DNA from: Termitomyces sp. T153
Lineage: Eukaryota > Basidiomycota > Agaricomycetes > Agaricales > Lyophyllaceae
Assembly (NCBI GenBank): GCA_018296165.2
Contig: JACKQL020000270.1
Location: 1-20,117 of the forward strand
Direction of reading: 5' to 3'
Length of the DNA stretch: 20,117 nt
Position 1 is the stretch's first letter. Each line of letters begins with the position of its first letter. The notes beneath the pieces were generated by a model. That model was not told the DNA's origin and did no database searches. It saw only the letters and a program-made list of their open reading frames with translations. The translations under genes were made by a program, and so were the position numbers. Of the stretch, positions 1-10,683 are shown one piece after another.

Positions 1-271
1 GAACCAAATGCCTAGCTCTTGACAATCATGATGGTGCCTAGTGAAGGAGGTGAATATTAAAGATTTTTTCATGTTCTAATTGCCAGTGGCAGTGAATTTC
101 ATGAAAGAAGTTCAGTATGCTTGGCACTTCATAGTGCAAGTCAATGCAAGTTTGACTCAAAAAATGTAGGTTGCTATTAGTGATCTCACATCTCACAATG
201 CACATCCTATAAGTCAAAACCTGTCATGATTCTGTGCTATGAGTATAGTTTTTTTTTGATTAATGTACATG

Positions 272-286
272 GGATGCATAGCATCC
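272..286 (-). repeat. Hairpin near LINE 3' end
   Basis: GGATGC-ATA-GCATCC is a 6-bp stem with a 3-nt loop. It lies 14 nt from the A-tail of the minus-strand LINE remnant. In LINEs that recognise their own RNA stringently, the reverse transcriptase binds a 3' stem-loop at such a place. The hairpin is seen directly; the role is inferred. Confidence 0.4.
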
Positions 287-655
287 ATGTTTGCACAGTA
301 CATCTGACAGGTATCTACAGCTATAAGAGCTAAAGAGTTCACATCCTCTATATATATGGAGAGAGAGACAGGGCCAGTGTTTCCCAACACTATTCAAACT
401 GTATTCCCCTGGTTGGTCCTGATGAGGGCAACTGGGTTGGCATTGAGTGTAGGGTTCTATGGAAACCTGTTAGGGGGCTGGGAGGGTGGGACAAGCAGCA
501 AGGCTGCAGTCCCTAGCAGGCCTAATTCCTCATGCCATAACTAGGAGATTGTAATAGTAGTAACAATCAGCCAGTGAGTGTGGTAGTGCCATGAGTGTGC
601 TTGTGATGCAGGGGGGTATGCAAAGGTGGGTGAGCTACAGCTTGACCACAGGAGG

Positions 656-1340
656 TTAAGTAGCAGTGAAGTGAGGGGCTGTGACAAGGTTTCTGAGGCA
701 GACAAAATACTTGATGGCATTGACATAGCTGAAGAGGTGCTTTAGAGCATCAGAGTCAGACATGTAAGATATTGACTCAGCTTTGTGTTTGAGCAGGTGG
801 GTGAAGTGTACAATATGCTTGTACCTGTAGTGTGGGCACTGAAGCAGGTAGTGCTGGATGGTTTTGATGGTGATGCCTAAGCAGTGGGGGCAGGTTAGGG
901 ATTCTATGTGGTGGATGTGGAAGAGGTGCTGGTTTGAGAGCAAGTGGCCTACATGGAGCTGCATTAGGATTCCTGACTGCCATCAGTCCAGCTTGCTGAT
1001 GGACTTCATGTACACCTTCAAGGGTAACATCTTGTTGATATGCATGTTACATGGAATCAAGGTGACTTCTTCCATTGTTGTTTTCACAGAACCTGCATAG
1101 CTACTGCATCAGCATGACAAGTAGCAGAGATGCTCACTGGGAATGGCTTTGAGCACAGGAATCTTGGTAGGAGTTGTTAGGGGCTTGAGGTCCCCTGTGC
1201 TGCCTTCTTAGCAAGTTCATCTGCTCTCTCATTGGTGTTGAATGACATGTGGCCAGGTGGTCAGTAGAACTGGAGCCATAAGATGCCTTGGGAGTGGAGT
1301 TCTCTCTCTGTATCAAAGCAGTCAATCTTGGTTCCAATAT
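656..1340 (-). pseudogene. RNase H / C-terminal remnant of LINE ORF2
   Basis: This is the coding remnant inside the element. The frame is broken. The Trp expected just before PPGH is TGA (about 1287-1289), another Trp-like position just before the WQSG segment is TGA, and further stops and frame changes lie between about 980 and 1140. The longest intact piece is 102 codons (964-656) with the motif C-x2-C, then H and C spaced as in LINE tails. It would have contributed RNA-strand degradation and template binding during target-primed reverse transcription. It cannot be functional now. Confidence 0.7.
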
Positions 1341-1533
1341 TCTGAATAATATGTAATAACTGTAATACAGAGGTTCAGGAAATGCTTCATTACAACACCC
1401 TTGTTCCTCTAGTAGCAACAACACTTAGAACAGCTAGAACTAGTCTAATGGGAGTGGCTTAGGAGTGGCTTCTGGGAGCCTTCCTGGCATCACCACATTC
1501 CCTGACAACATCATGTTGTCATGTGGCAAATTC

Positions 1534-1553
1534 TGTTGTTTCATGAAACAACA
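1534..1553. repeat. 20-bp perfect palindrome
   Basis: TGTTGTTTCATGAAACAACA equals its own reverse complement. No function is evident; it may be chance or the trace of a terminal inverted repeat. Confidence 0.6.
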
Positions 1554-1910
1554 AGTGTTGCTCTATGTATTGAGGGTTTGTCAGCTGAGCAAAATGCCTA
1601 AAACAAATCATGTATTCATGACAACAAGTATGCCTTACATTATGTAATATGTACAATTAAATAGGCACACAGGATGCTGTCAAATGCAGGTAAATAAAGT
1701 AGTATTCTGTCCAGAAAGAAATGATATAACATTTTTCTTCCCAGTATTTCCTGGGGAAACACTATCATGAGACACTGACTTCCCCCTTTCTTTCTTATGA
1801 TATTTCTTCCAATCCACTGACTCCTGTTTTCTTCCCTATCATATTTTCATTTCTCTCTCTTTGATAAGCATCAAACAAGACACTTTACATAGCAGATTCT
1901 CATTATATCC

Positions 1911-2060
1911 AGATCTGAGGATGTCTTTAGAAGATGGCTTCATGTTGGGTGAGGTGCTTTCTGCATATCTACAGGAGTGGCAATAGACACCACTATATGG
2001 CACAAAAATTTGTCAAATATAAATATTTGTTTGTATCAAGGCCAATATAGTAGCTTCAAG
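1911..2060. repeat. Diverged direct repeat, copy A
   Basis: Shared blocks with copy B at 2283-2425 in the same order: AGATC..GAGGATG, GATGG..TCATG.TGGGTGA, a CACTA..GGCACAAA-type block and CAATATA. Similarity runs over about 145 bp with small gaps. Copy B lies directly past the receptor stop codon, so copy A may derive from the 3' flank of a lost receptor copy. Confidence 0.5.
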
Positions 2061-2282
2061 AGAGGATCAGATAACCTCACAGGAAGATCCTGCACTAAGG
2101 AGACTAGAGACTTGCCTTATGACAGAGATTTCCCTTCTTATGTGAGACCCAATATTACATTCCCATAAATCTATGAATTCACAGAGGTGTACAAACCAGT
2201 TACATATGCAGAGCTTCCAAGGATACTTTTGAGCTACCCTCCAACTATAATAACAATTGTGTGCTACTGTTTCATGACACTT

Positions 2283-2425
2283 AGATCAAAGGATGGCTTC
2301 ATAAGATGGACTCATGATGGGTGAAGATACTTTGTGCCTATATAAAGGAATGACTACAGAAAGCACTAAATAGCACAAACATTTACTAAATTTACTCAAC
2401 AGAACAATATAATTACTATGTTAGT
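2283..2425. repeat. Diverged direct repeat, copy B (receptor 3' flank)
   Basis: Partner of 1911-2060, offset about 370 bp. It ends about 40 bp from the receptor stop codon and is probably transcribed as receptor 3' UTR. Confidence 0.5.
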
Positions 2426-2462
2426 CAGGGCTTTAGCATAAATGGAAGCATCAGAGAATATA

Positions 2463-5400
2463 TCAGGAGAAAGGGACATGACATTTTGCCCAATCTTCTC
2501 CAAATTTGCATGATAAAAAATCTATCTGATAAGAGGAAGAAGATGAAATAATGAGAGTATTGATTGGGAGGTATAATGTTCTGTGAACATAACCAGGAAC
2601 CCACATTAATGGATGTAGAGTAGGAGCAAACACTAACCAACCATGATGTGTGCACTTCCATATAGCATATTGACTATCCCACACCTTCATGGATTTGTCA
2701 TCTGAGCCAAAGACAATGGACTTCCCATCTGGTGAGAATCCAGCAGATGTGACAAAGTTGGTGTGGCCATTTAATTCCTGCAACTGTGCACCACTGGAGG
2801 CATCCCACACCCTCATAGATTTGTCATCTGAGCTAGAGACAATGGACTTCCCATCTGGTGAGAATGCAACAGATCTGACAGGGCCAGTGTGGCCATGTAA
2901 CTCTTGCATTTGTGCACCACTGGAGGCATCCCATACTCTCACAGATTTGTCATATGAGCCAGAGACAATGGAATTCCCCTCTGGTGAGAATGCAACAGAT
3001 GTGACCCAGTCAGTGTGGCCATGTAGCTTCTGCATCTGTGCATCATTAGAGGCATCCCACACCCTCACAGAATTGTCACATGAGCCAGAGACAATGGACT
3101 TCCCATCTGGTGAGAATGCAACAGATGTGACCCAGTCAGTGTGGCCATGTAACTCCTGCATCTGTGCACCACTAGAGGCATCCCACACCCTCACATATTT
3201 GTCATATGAGCCAGAGACAATGGACTTCTCATCTGGTGAGAATGCAACAGATCCAACAGGGCCAGTGCGGCCATGTAACTCCTGCATCTGGTCACCACTG
3301 AAGGCATCCCACACTCTCACAGATTTGTCATCTGAGCCAGATACAATGGACTTCCCATTTGGTGAGAATGCAACAGATCTGACAGGGTCAGTGTGGCCAT
3401 GTAACTCCTGCATTTGTGCACCACTGGAGGCATCCCACACCCTCACAGAATTGTCACATGAGCCAGAGACAATGGACTTCCCATTTGGTGAGAATGCAAC
3501 AGATGTGACCCAGTCAGTGTGGCCATGTAACTCCTGCATCTGTGCACCACTAGAGGCATCCCACACCCTCACAGATTTGTCATCTGAGCCAGAGACAATG
3601 GACTTCCCATCTGGTGAGAATGCAACAGATGTGACAAAGTTAGTGTGGCCATGTAACTCCTGCAACTGCACACCAGTGGAGGCATCCCACACCTTCACAG
3701 ATCTGTCATATGAGCCAGATACAATGGACTTCCCATCTGGTGAGAATGCAACAGATCTGACAGGGCCAGTGTGGCCATATAACTCCTGCAACTGTGCACC
3801 ACTAGAGGAATCCCACACCTTTACAGAGTTGTCATATGAGCCAGAGACAATGGACTTCCCATTTGGTGAGAATGCAACAGATGTGACCCAGTCAGTGTGG
3901 CCATGTAACTCCTGCATCTGTGCACCACTAGAGGCATCCCAAACCCTCACATATTTGTCATATGAGCCAGAGACAATGGACTTCCCATCTGGTGAGAATG
4001 CAACAGATGTGACAAAGTTAGTGTGGCCTTGTAACTCTTGCAACTGTGCACCACTGGAGGCATTCCACACCTTCACAGATCTGTCATCTGAGCCAGAGAT
4101 GATGGAGTTCCCATCTGGTGAGAATGCAACAGATCTGACAGGGTCAGTGTGGCCATGTAACTCCTGTAACTGTGCACCACTAGGGGAACCCCACACCCTC
4201 ACAGATTTGTCATATGAGCCAGAGACAATGGACTTCCCATCAGATGAGAATGCAACAGATCTGACAGGGCCAGTGTGGCCATGTAACTCCTGCATTTGTG
4301 CACCACTAGAAGTATTCCACACCCTCACAGAATTGTCATATGAGCCAGAGACAATGGACTTCCCATTTGGTGAGAATGCAACAGATGTGACCCAGTTAGT
4401 GTGGCCATGTAACTCCTGCATCTGTGCACCACTAGAGGCATCCCAAACCCTCACATATTTGTCATATGAGCCAGAGACAATGGACTTCCCATCTGGTGAG
4501 AATGCAACAGATGTGACAAAGTTAGTGTGGCCATGTAACTTCTGCAGCTGCACACCACTGGAGGCATCCCACACCCTCACAGAATTGTCATATGAGCCAG
4601 AGACAATGGACTTCCCATCTGGTGAAAATCCAACAGATGTTACAGAGGCAGTGTGGCCATGTAACTCCTGCAACTGTGCACCACTAGAGGCATCCCACAC
4701 CTTCACAGAGTTGTTATATGAGCCAGAGACAATGGACTTCCCATCTGGTGAAAATGCAACACATTCAACATTGTCCTTCTCCAATATGCTCACTTTGGAC
4801 ATTGTCAGTCTTCTGTCACCAATTAGAGATGGAATCAAAGGGAATTCTTTTTTCCATCTTTGTGTTAGGTTGCTATCACTTAACCATGTTGCTAATACTG
4901 AAAGATATAGATGTGGTGTGGACAGAGCTGCTGGACTTGATGTAAAGTAGGCAGCAAAGTTAGCTGTCTCATTGATGTCTTGTATGAGATATGAGTGACT
5001 ATCAACCTGTTGCTATCATACTATCAATCTTATTGAATATGTTAAAATTAGAACTCTCTTGCCTTCATAAAACATTTAATAACTTGTTGAAGCATGATAT
5101 GACACTCTTTTGATAATTGAAGTAGATTCATAGCTTCTATCCAAAAAAGCACATGAATTTCAAGGAATTTTTCTATCTTGCATAGTATGTTCTTGTGTTC
5201 TTTTGGTATGGCTTTCATTATATGTTCTGCCCAGTGGTGACATGCATATTGAAGGACACCTGATATTTTCTTCTTGATATGAGTCTGAAGATTGGGCACT
5301 TGGAAATCATTGACAAATGATGAAGGTAAATTGCAGATGTTAAACTGGAGCTCCCTTTGCATGATATCAAAGCAAGACTGAGCAAGTAAAGCATGATAAG

Positions 5401-7594
5401 AGGCTGCATCACAGGACATGTCTTGAATATAACTTGAAGAATTGTTGAAATCTGTCAGACATATTTTGGATAATGGTCCTTGAGCAAAGATGAAGTCTGG
5501 AAAAGAAGCATGGTACCAAAAGACCTTATTATCTTTCACATAAAGAACAGCATGGAGCTTTTGAATGAGATCATCAGCTCGCTCTTCCATGTCCCTAACA
5601 TTGATAGCATTACAGAGTCCTGCTGCAATAGAAGTAGAAATACGCTCTTCTGTGCAAAGAATTATATGGAGGAGTTTTAAGCGAGCTTCAACATGATTCT
5701 TTTGAACCTGAACAAATGCTTCAGACAGTATTTGGTAGTACAAATTATCAATTAGTGTTCTTGGATCAAAAGAATCTGGCACTTCTGACATTTTTGTATC
5801 ATTTGTAGGATCAAGCAGCTGTCTCATCTTATCTTGTTGCTCTCCTGGGGTTCCTGATGATATGTACCTCACAGCAGTTGAAGCATAGATAAACAGACCA
5901 TTTGCCCTCCTTCCAAGCTCTTTGAGTTCAAGCTTATTCTGGAACACAGGCAAGGCATGATGTAAGTATGTCATAATATCTCTATCAGCCTGCTCCTGAG
6001 ACACATCTTGAAGACAACAAACTGAGTCAGGTGGAAAGGATGCACATAGCTTAGCAAGTTCAGGATCTGGTCTACTTGTCACAAGAAACTTGAGCCCTTG
6101 TAAATGCCCACTTTGAATACTCATAAGCAGTTTTCTGAGAAATTCTGCTCCTGCTTTCCCCTCAATTTCATCCAAAGCATCAATAACTAGGAGGTATGGG
6201 GGTAGGTCTAGAGAACAGCTTTTGACACATTTCTGCCAAGGGACAACTAAGAGGTCATTCATCTGATTTGACAATGATTTGTTGACAGAGTCAAATGCAT
6301 CAGCAGCAAGCAATGACTCTGCATACATATAAGAATGACGAGCAAGCTGATAAACCAGAGTAGGAATAATATGTTTTTGATATTTTGTCTCTTCAAATTG
6401 CCTAGAGCAAAAAAAAGTGGCCTGCAAAGTCTTCAATACTTCTTTGCCATTGTCAAACCACTCAGCTACAGAGTAGGCAATAGTTGATTTGCCTGAGCCT
6501 GCATGTCCAGTCAGCCAAAAAACTGGTGGGCTTGTAGATGCTGAATCTTGGGCCCATTTACAAATGTGTTCAAGAATAGAAATACGTGTTCCTGGTAGGC
6601 AAGCTCCACGAGACAATGTTGGCACACCTTCAAGATTGTAATTGTATATAGCTTTGTCAGAATGAGGCCAAGTGTTTAGTTGTAGTTGCTAGAAATCAGA
6701 TTAGTTTATAACAGCTACTTAAAACCATATAAGTCTCATACATCAAATGATTTATGCAGATTCAAGATATTCTGATCAATCTTGAGAGCAAGCCTAATCT
6801 AAAGAAACTTGGTTTTAGCCTTCTACTCCAGATATGCATACAAACAACCACACCTGGAAATACTTTATCTGCTCATCAATGTATTGGAAAATGCTCTTGA
6901 GCTGTGACTTGTCCTGCTCATTCTGAAGAATTTTCTTCCATGTTGCTTTCTTAGATATACCATCAAGTTCACTAAGCTTAGTAGCAAGTTTCCTGCTCCA
7001 CATCAGCCTTACAATTGTAGGTAAATATCACTGAACACACTCAGCAAAGCCTTTCATCAGATCCTTTGAGTCAGTATCATTGGTCTTGGCTAACTCATGT
7101 TCCATAGCACTGAGGCGTTCTTGAGTTCTTACTATCTGAGTTTTTAACTCATCATTGTTGTCAGAAACAGCCTGGAATTTATTTCACCTGATGCATCATA
7201 TAATATGAGAAGAAAACTTACATTGTAAAGCTCAATAAGAGTATTAACAATACCAACAGGAACCTGGAATGGTGTTCCAGCCAATGAATCCTCAGCCTTC
7301 TTAAGCAAGAGCTCAACACCATTCCAAGCTAGTTGAAGTCTATCTTTCATCACAGTGCCTGAGCCATGATTTAGACAAAGGGCTAAGATGACCAATGCCC
7401 ATTGTCTTACCTGTATCAATGGAACCTAGCACAGATGAAAAGGCCGGTCAATTGTGAGAGATGTGTTCGAGGGATTGACCCGAGTACTTACGAGCAGGTG
7501 ATGGATCCTCAGGACTTTTCGAGAACACTGATTTGAGGCCTTGGATGAGCATTTGCCTCTTCGAGGAGGGTTTGTCTTTCTGGTTTGCGGACAT
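2463..7594 (-). CDS. NACHT-WD40 NOD-like receptor, complete, 8 exons
   Basis: Proposed exons: 7594-7492, 7425-7411, 7358-7222, 7171-7041, 6995-6854, 6798-6742, 6688-5063, 5006-2463. They sum to 4755 nt, or 1584 residues. Residues 1-195 form a helix-rich N-terminal region. The NACHT NTPase follows: P-loop GHAGSGKS about 256-263, Walker B LLVIDALDE about 361-369, TSRP about 399-402. A linker leads to 17 WD40 repeats of 42 residues (about 813-1526) and a tail containing MWVP, NTLIIS and W-x5-HVP, which reads like the usual end of this family. Agaricomycete NACHT-WD40 proteins are thought to detect non-self through the WD40 propeller and oligomerise by NACHT to trigger cell death; this is family knowledge. 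Introns are GT..AG except the last (5062-5007), which starts GCAAGA. Intron 4 has two possible acceptors (7008 or 6996), differing by four residues. The ATG at 7594 is the first in frame. Codons avoid CG after exon 1. Exon joins are by eye; gene identity is secure. Confidence 0.9.
2640..4781 (-). repeat. 17 tandem 126-bp units encoding WD40 repeats
   Basis: Each unit encodes 42 residues built on HTxxVxSVAFSPDGKSIVSG, then SxDxxVRVWDASSGAQxQEL. Repeat n starts at about 4781-126(n-1). Most of the unit is nearly invariant. Variation concentrates in the two residues after HT (NF, DW, NW, GP, DP, AS), the next T/R, Y/D/C after GS, N/K/R and S/Y after the Asp, and M/L in AQM/AQL. This is consistent with frequent unequal exchange or gene conversion plus selection at binding positions. 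The first repeat lacks HT, and the last runs into the tail without the usual ending. Confidence 0.92.
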
Positions 7595-10500
7595 GTTACA
7601 GCGGCGATAGAGTTATACTATGCGAACAAGATGGACAATAGCGATAGAGAGAGTGCCACGAGTACAGCTGTCACCTTGTCCGCGACGAGACCGGTGTGGC
7701 CATGTTTTGCCTAGTTCCAAATATGGGCAAGTCCCAGGCTCAACCACAGCACATCCACGTGTTCCAACAATCCTTCTCACCATCTATTTTAGCCTGACAA
7801 TACTCGACCATACCTATGCGCGCGGGCCGGATCGTTCCATGCCGTCGCGTCTCTGCCAACCAGTCATTTTTGTCTACTTTGTGCCAACTGACTTCGAGAG
7901 AGAACTCACAGCCTCCTCTTGTAGTCTCTTCTGCGCTCACATCTCTCCTCGCACTTGTCTGCTATGGTTATATAACGAAGGCTTTGTCGATCCGAGCGGA
8001 ATGTCTACTTTTTTATGCGCGAGAGCCCCAGAAATGACCGCAACCAGCAGCCAGCCGTGCGCTAGACAATGGCTCGAACATCGCAATGCCCCTCACTCGG
8101 CATTCCCTTTGAACGTCCCCAGCTCGTTCACATTGACCTGTCATCTTCACCCTTGCTGCCGCTAGCTTTACAAGCCTCCCGTCGTGCTCGTCTGCGTCCG
8201 TCCCGTCGATCAATCTTTCGGCACTCGGTGAAGTGTACATGCGAGGACGATGATTCCGGTTGAAGTTCGTCTCTTCGATCGGTAGAGCAACCGCAGCTGT
8301 GAAGGAGGATTGCGATAACTTGGCGTTATCACCTCTTTTCAGGTCGTCTTTGATGACACAAGTTTACACAAGAGCAGCGGCAGGTACTCACCTTGTCATT
8401 TATGCTGTCGGCGTAGGACGAACGGGGTGTTTTTCCGCGGCCTCAAAAGCCCTAGCAACAGTCGTTATGGGAGTAGAAGATGCTGAATCCTGGCCCACGG
8501 GAGTCAAGATGACTTGTTGTATAGATCAACCACGGAAGGTCTGGTCTCACGTCTGGAAGAACGGCCGCGCGACCGAATCCTCCATGAATGGCGGCCGCAA
8601 GACGACCAGATCTCTACGGCCAACTTTCATGCACACTCCTCTTTCACCGTAATCTCGCGCGCCCTAATCACCCTTGACACGAACCATCATCCAAGTCGTA
8701 CTTTAGACACGTTTTTGCTCGGTAGGAAGGGGAGCTTGATGTTCCCAGAGGTAAAATTGAGAGTTTACTAGAGTGTGTTGTGTGGCTGCGCTGACACGAG
8801 GGAAAACACAACAAATGATTAGAAGAAGTACGCGGTCGATTTTATCGCTTGTCAGTAGAAGAAAACTACAAAATGCTCAGAACGAGTGTGTTTTGTTTGT
8901 CTGTCTACCGGATGATAATACATCTGACGCGTCCACCTAATAAAATGAACCACCGTCTTTGTCGACGTCTCACTTAAAATCAAAATTGAAGCAGCTCCAA
9001 AGACTTGGGAGTGGAAGAAGATCGGTATAGCGTGTTCCTGGATGTCGAAGAACGGAATGCAGGATTCAAATCAGATAGATTCTGCATGCAGAAGGAACCG
9101 AAAAAGCGGATAATGGATACAAGGTGCAAACGAGGAAAAAGAGTGTTTCCGTGCAGATGATGTGTCGAGTAAGATTGACAGAGGTGTAGATAGGAAGCCT
9201 ACTCTCGTCTCTTTTTCCAGAACAACCATGACACTTCTTGCTTCTCAGCTCTCTCACTTCCATTATCTTAGTGTTATTATGACCAACAATGATGATGAAA
9301 GCCGTCGAAAAATCCATTTCTCTTCCACTTTTCATCCAGCCGAATTAACCTTAGCTACGAAGCTGTTGGCTCCCCTCGGACCCCTGCTATGCCTACACAC
9401 CAGTTGCGATATTCAAGCTACTCAGACACATCTCCCTCAACTTCCCCCGCCAGCTACATGCCTTATTCTCGATATTTGCAAATGAGATGACGGTCTGCGG
9501 CCTAGTGTCCCGCTCAAACTATGTGTTTCTGCGCTGATTGCTCTCGAATACAAGTGAATGAGGAAAGGGAGTTCAGGTGAAATATCCTGCAGTGTTTGAT
9601 GGATAGAAGTACGTAGCTTCGCTTCATCTCTTTTTCGAGGCAAATGTTATGCTTACTGCACAGTTTCCTTGCCGTCTCGAAGGCACAAGATGAACTGCGA
9701 AAAATAACTTTGAGTGGATTGAGGCGAGCCGACTGAAGCGGTATCAGTCCGCTGAAAGTTATGATTTCACTGCTGGAAAAACTCGTACGAGCCTCAATTA
9801 TTTACATCTGTACAACCTCATCCTTTATTTACCGCTCATCCCTCTTCCACCAATGCACCTCATCTACCCTTGATGAATGCGGTGGTAAAACATGGTGAAC
9901 AGAAAAGCCGGAGAAAACGAGAACGTGCACTTACCACACACACACCTCTGCCACCCTTTACTTCAATCTGTCACTGAACCAGCATTGATGGCACGTTGGC
10001 TGGGGTTTACGGTGTGAAAATGGAACAGACGCTGGTCATGATTAGCGCTTTACCTCGTAGAATCTCTTCCAGACGGCATACTGAATTTTTGACCGAAACT
10101 GAAACTTAAAAAGGACCACGAGCTCATTTATAATGAGTGATGAATGATTTCTTGAGGCGAATGTCAAGAGGTATGGATCCCAAATGTACAATACCTTGTC
10201 ACCACTGACTTTTTCCCAATAACCACCACAATGAAAAGCTCGGGAAGGATCAAGATCATCTATTAGCATATAGCTCATCACATACCGTGTCGATGTTGAT
10301 GACGATAGCTCCTAATCAAATCGAGTTATAAATAGTTTTGCACAAGATCAATGCGGCAGCCTGAGAGCGAAGGACAATTGCTCAAGAGAGTGTTTATCAA
10401 GGAGAAAGGCTCCAGACAATAGAAGACTTCTTCCCCCAGGATCGAAACGTCTCAAAGAAATGATATAACATGACTCTTTTTTTCCCACTGGTTCAAATTC

Positions 10501-10683
10501 CAGTGCCAGCAGTGGCCAAGCCTTGTTGAGGGCTGAAAGCTTGGCTCACAGTCCTGATAATCCCGAGCTTTTGACCCAAGCTGAGCCCTTCCAAGTTGCT
10601 GGTACTAGTATCAATGTTTGGATGCCTATGGTAGACACTAAGAGACATACAGAACTTGAAATAGACTACATAATGTGATACTA
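7595..10683. other. 3.1 kb with normal CpG and no supportable gene
   Basis: This lies upstream of the receptor start and downstream of the methyltransferase stop. Several short ORFs overlap one another on both strands without recognisable domains. The first 100 bp should hold the receptor promoter, but I see no clear TATA box, only ATAGTATAACT about 20 bp before the ATG. A 79-codon minus ORF (10281-10042) and a 107-codon plus ORF (9162-9485) have no recognisable features. An unrecognised intron-rich gene cannot be excluded. Confidence 0.5.

Larger units (their letters stand above)
249..1430 (-). mobile_element. 3' part of a decayed non-LTR (LINE) retrotransposon
   Basis: Read on the minus strand, 1330-1180 encodes the end of an RNase H domain: PPGHMSFNTNERADELAKKA matches the usual WVPGHxxxxxNERADxLAKxAA pattern. 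From 964 to 656 follows the C-terminal segment typical of LINE polyproteins: LHVGHLLSNQHL, then a cysteine/histidine cluster (CPHC..HYLLQCPHY). Further 3' are a short hairpin at 272-286 and a run of nine A (T on plus, 249-257), fitting a LINE 3' terminus. The reverse transcriptase and endonuclease are absent, so the copy is 5'-truncated or its 5' part has decayed. Stops occur inside the conserved segments. The 5' limit near 1430 is a guess and I could not define a target-site duplication. Confidence 0.72.
1431..2462. other. Non-coding CpG-free stretch between LINE remnant and receptor gene
   Basis: No ORF longer than about 63 codons resembles a protein I know. I see no CG dinucleotide here. 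The stretch holds a 20-bp perfect palindrome (1534-1553) and two diverged copies of a roughly 145-bp segment (1911-2060 and 2283-2425). The right-hand part is presumably the 3' UTR and terminator of the minus-strand receptor gene. Confidence 0.6.

Noticed and set aside
2640..4781. CRISPR-like regular repeats
   Set aside because: Units are 126 bp, contiguous without spacers, and encode WD40 repeats in a eukaryotic gene.
2689..4950. 753-codon plus-strand ORF with 42-residue repeats
   Set aside because: It is the exact antisense of the WD40 array. The repeats, motifs and exon joins all support the minus strand.
7620..8165. 181-codon plus-strand ORF next to the receptor promoter
   Set aside because: Low-complexity composition, no recognisable domain, and overlapped by comparable ORFs on both strands.
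8260..8652. ORF with GVGRTG resembling a tyrosine phosphatase signature
   Set aside because: The catalytic HC before the motif is absent and no other phosphatase motif surrounds it; likely chance.
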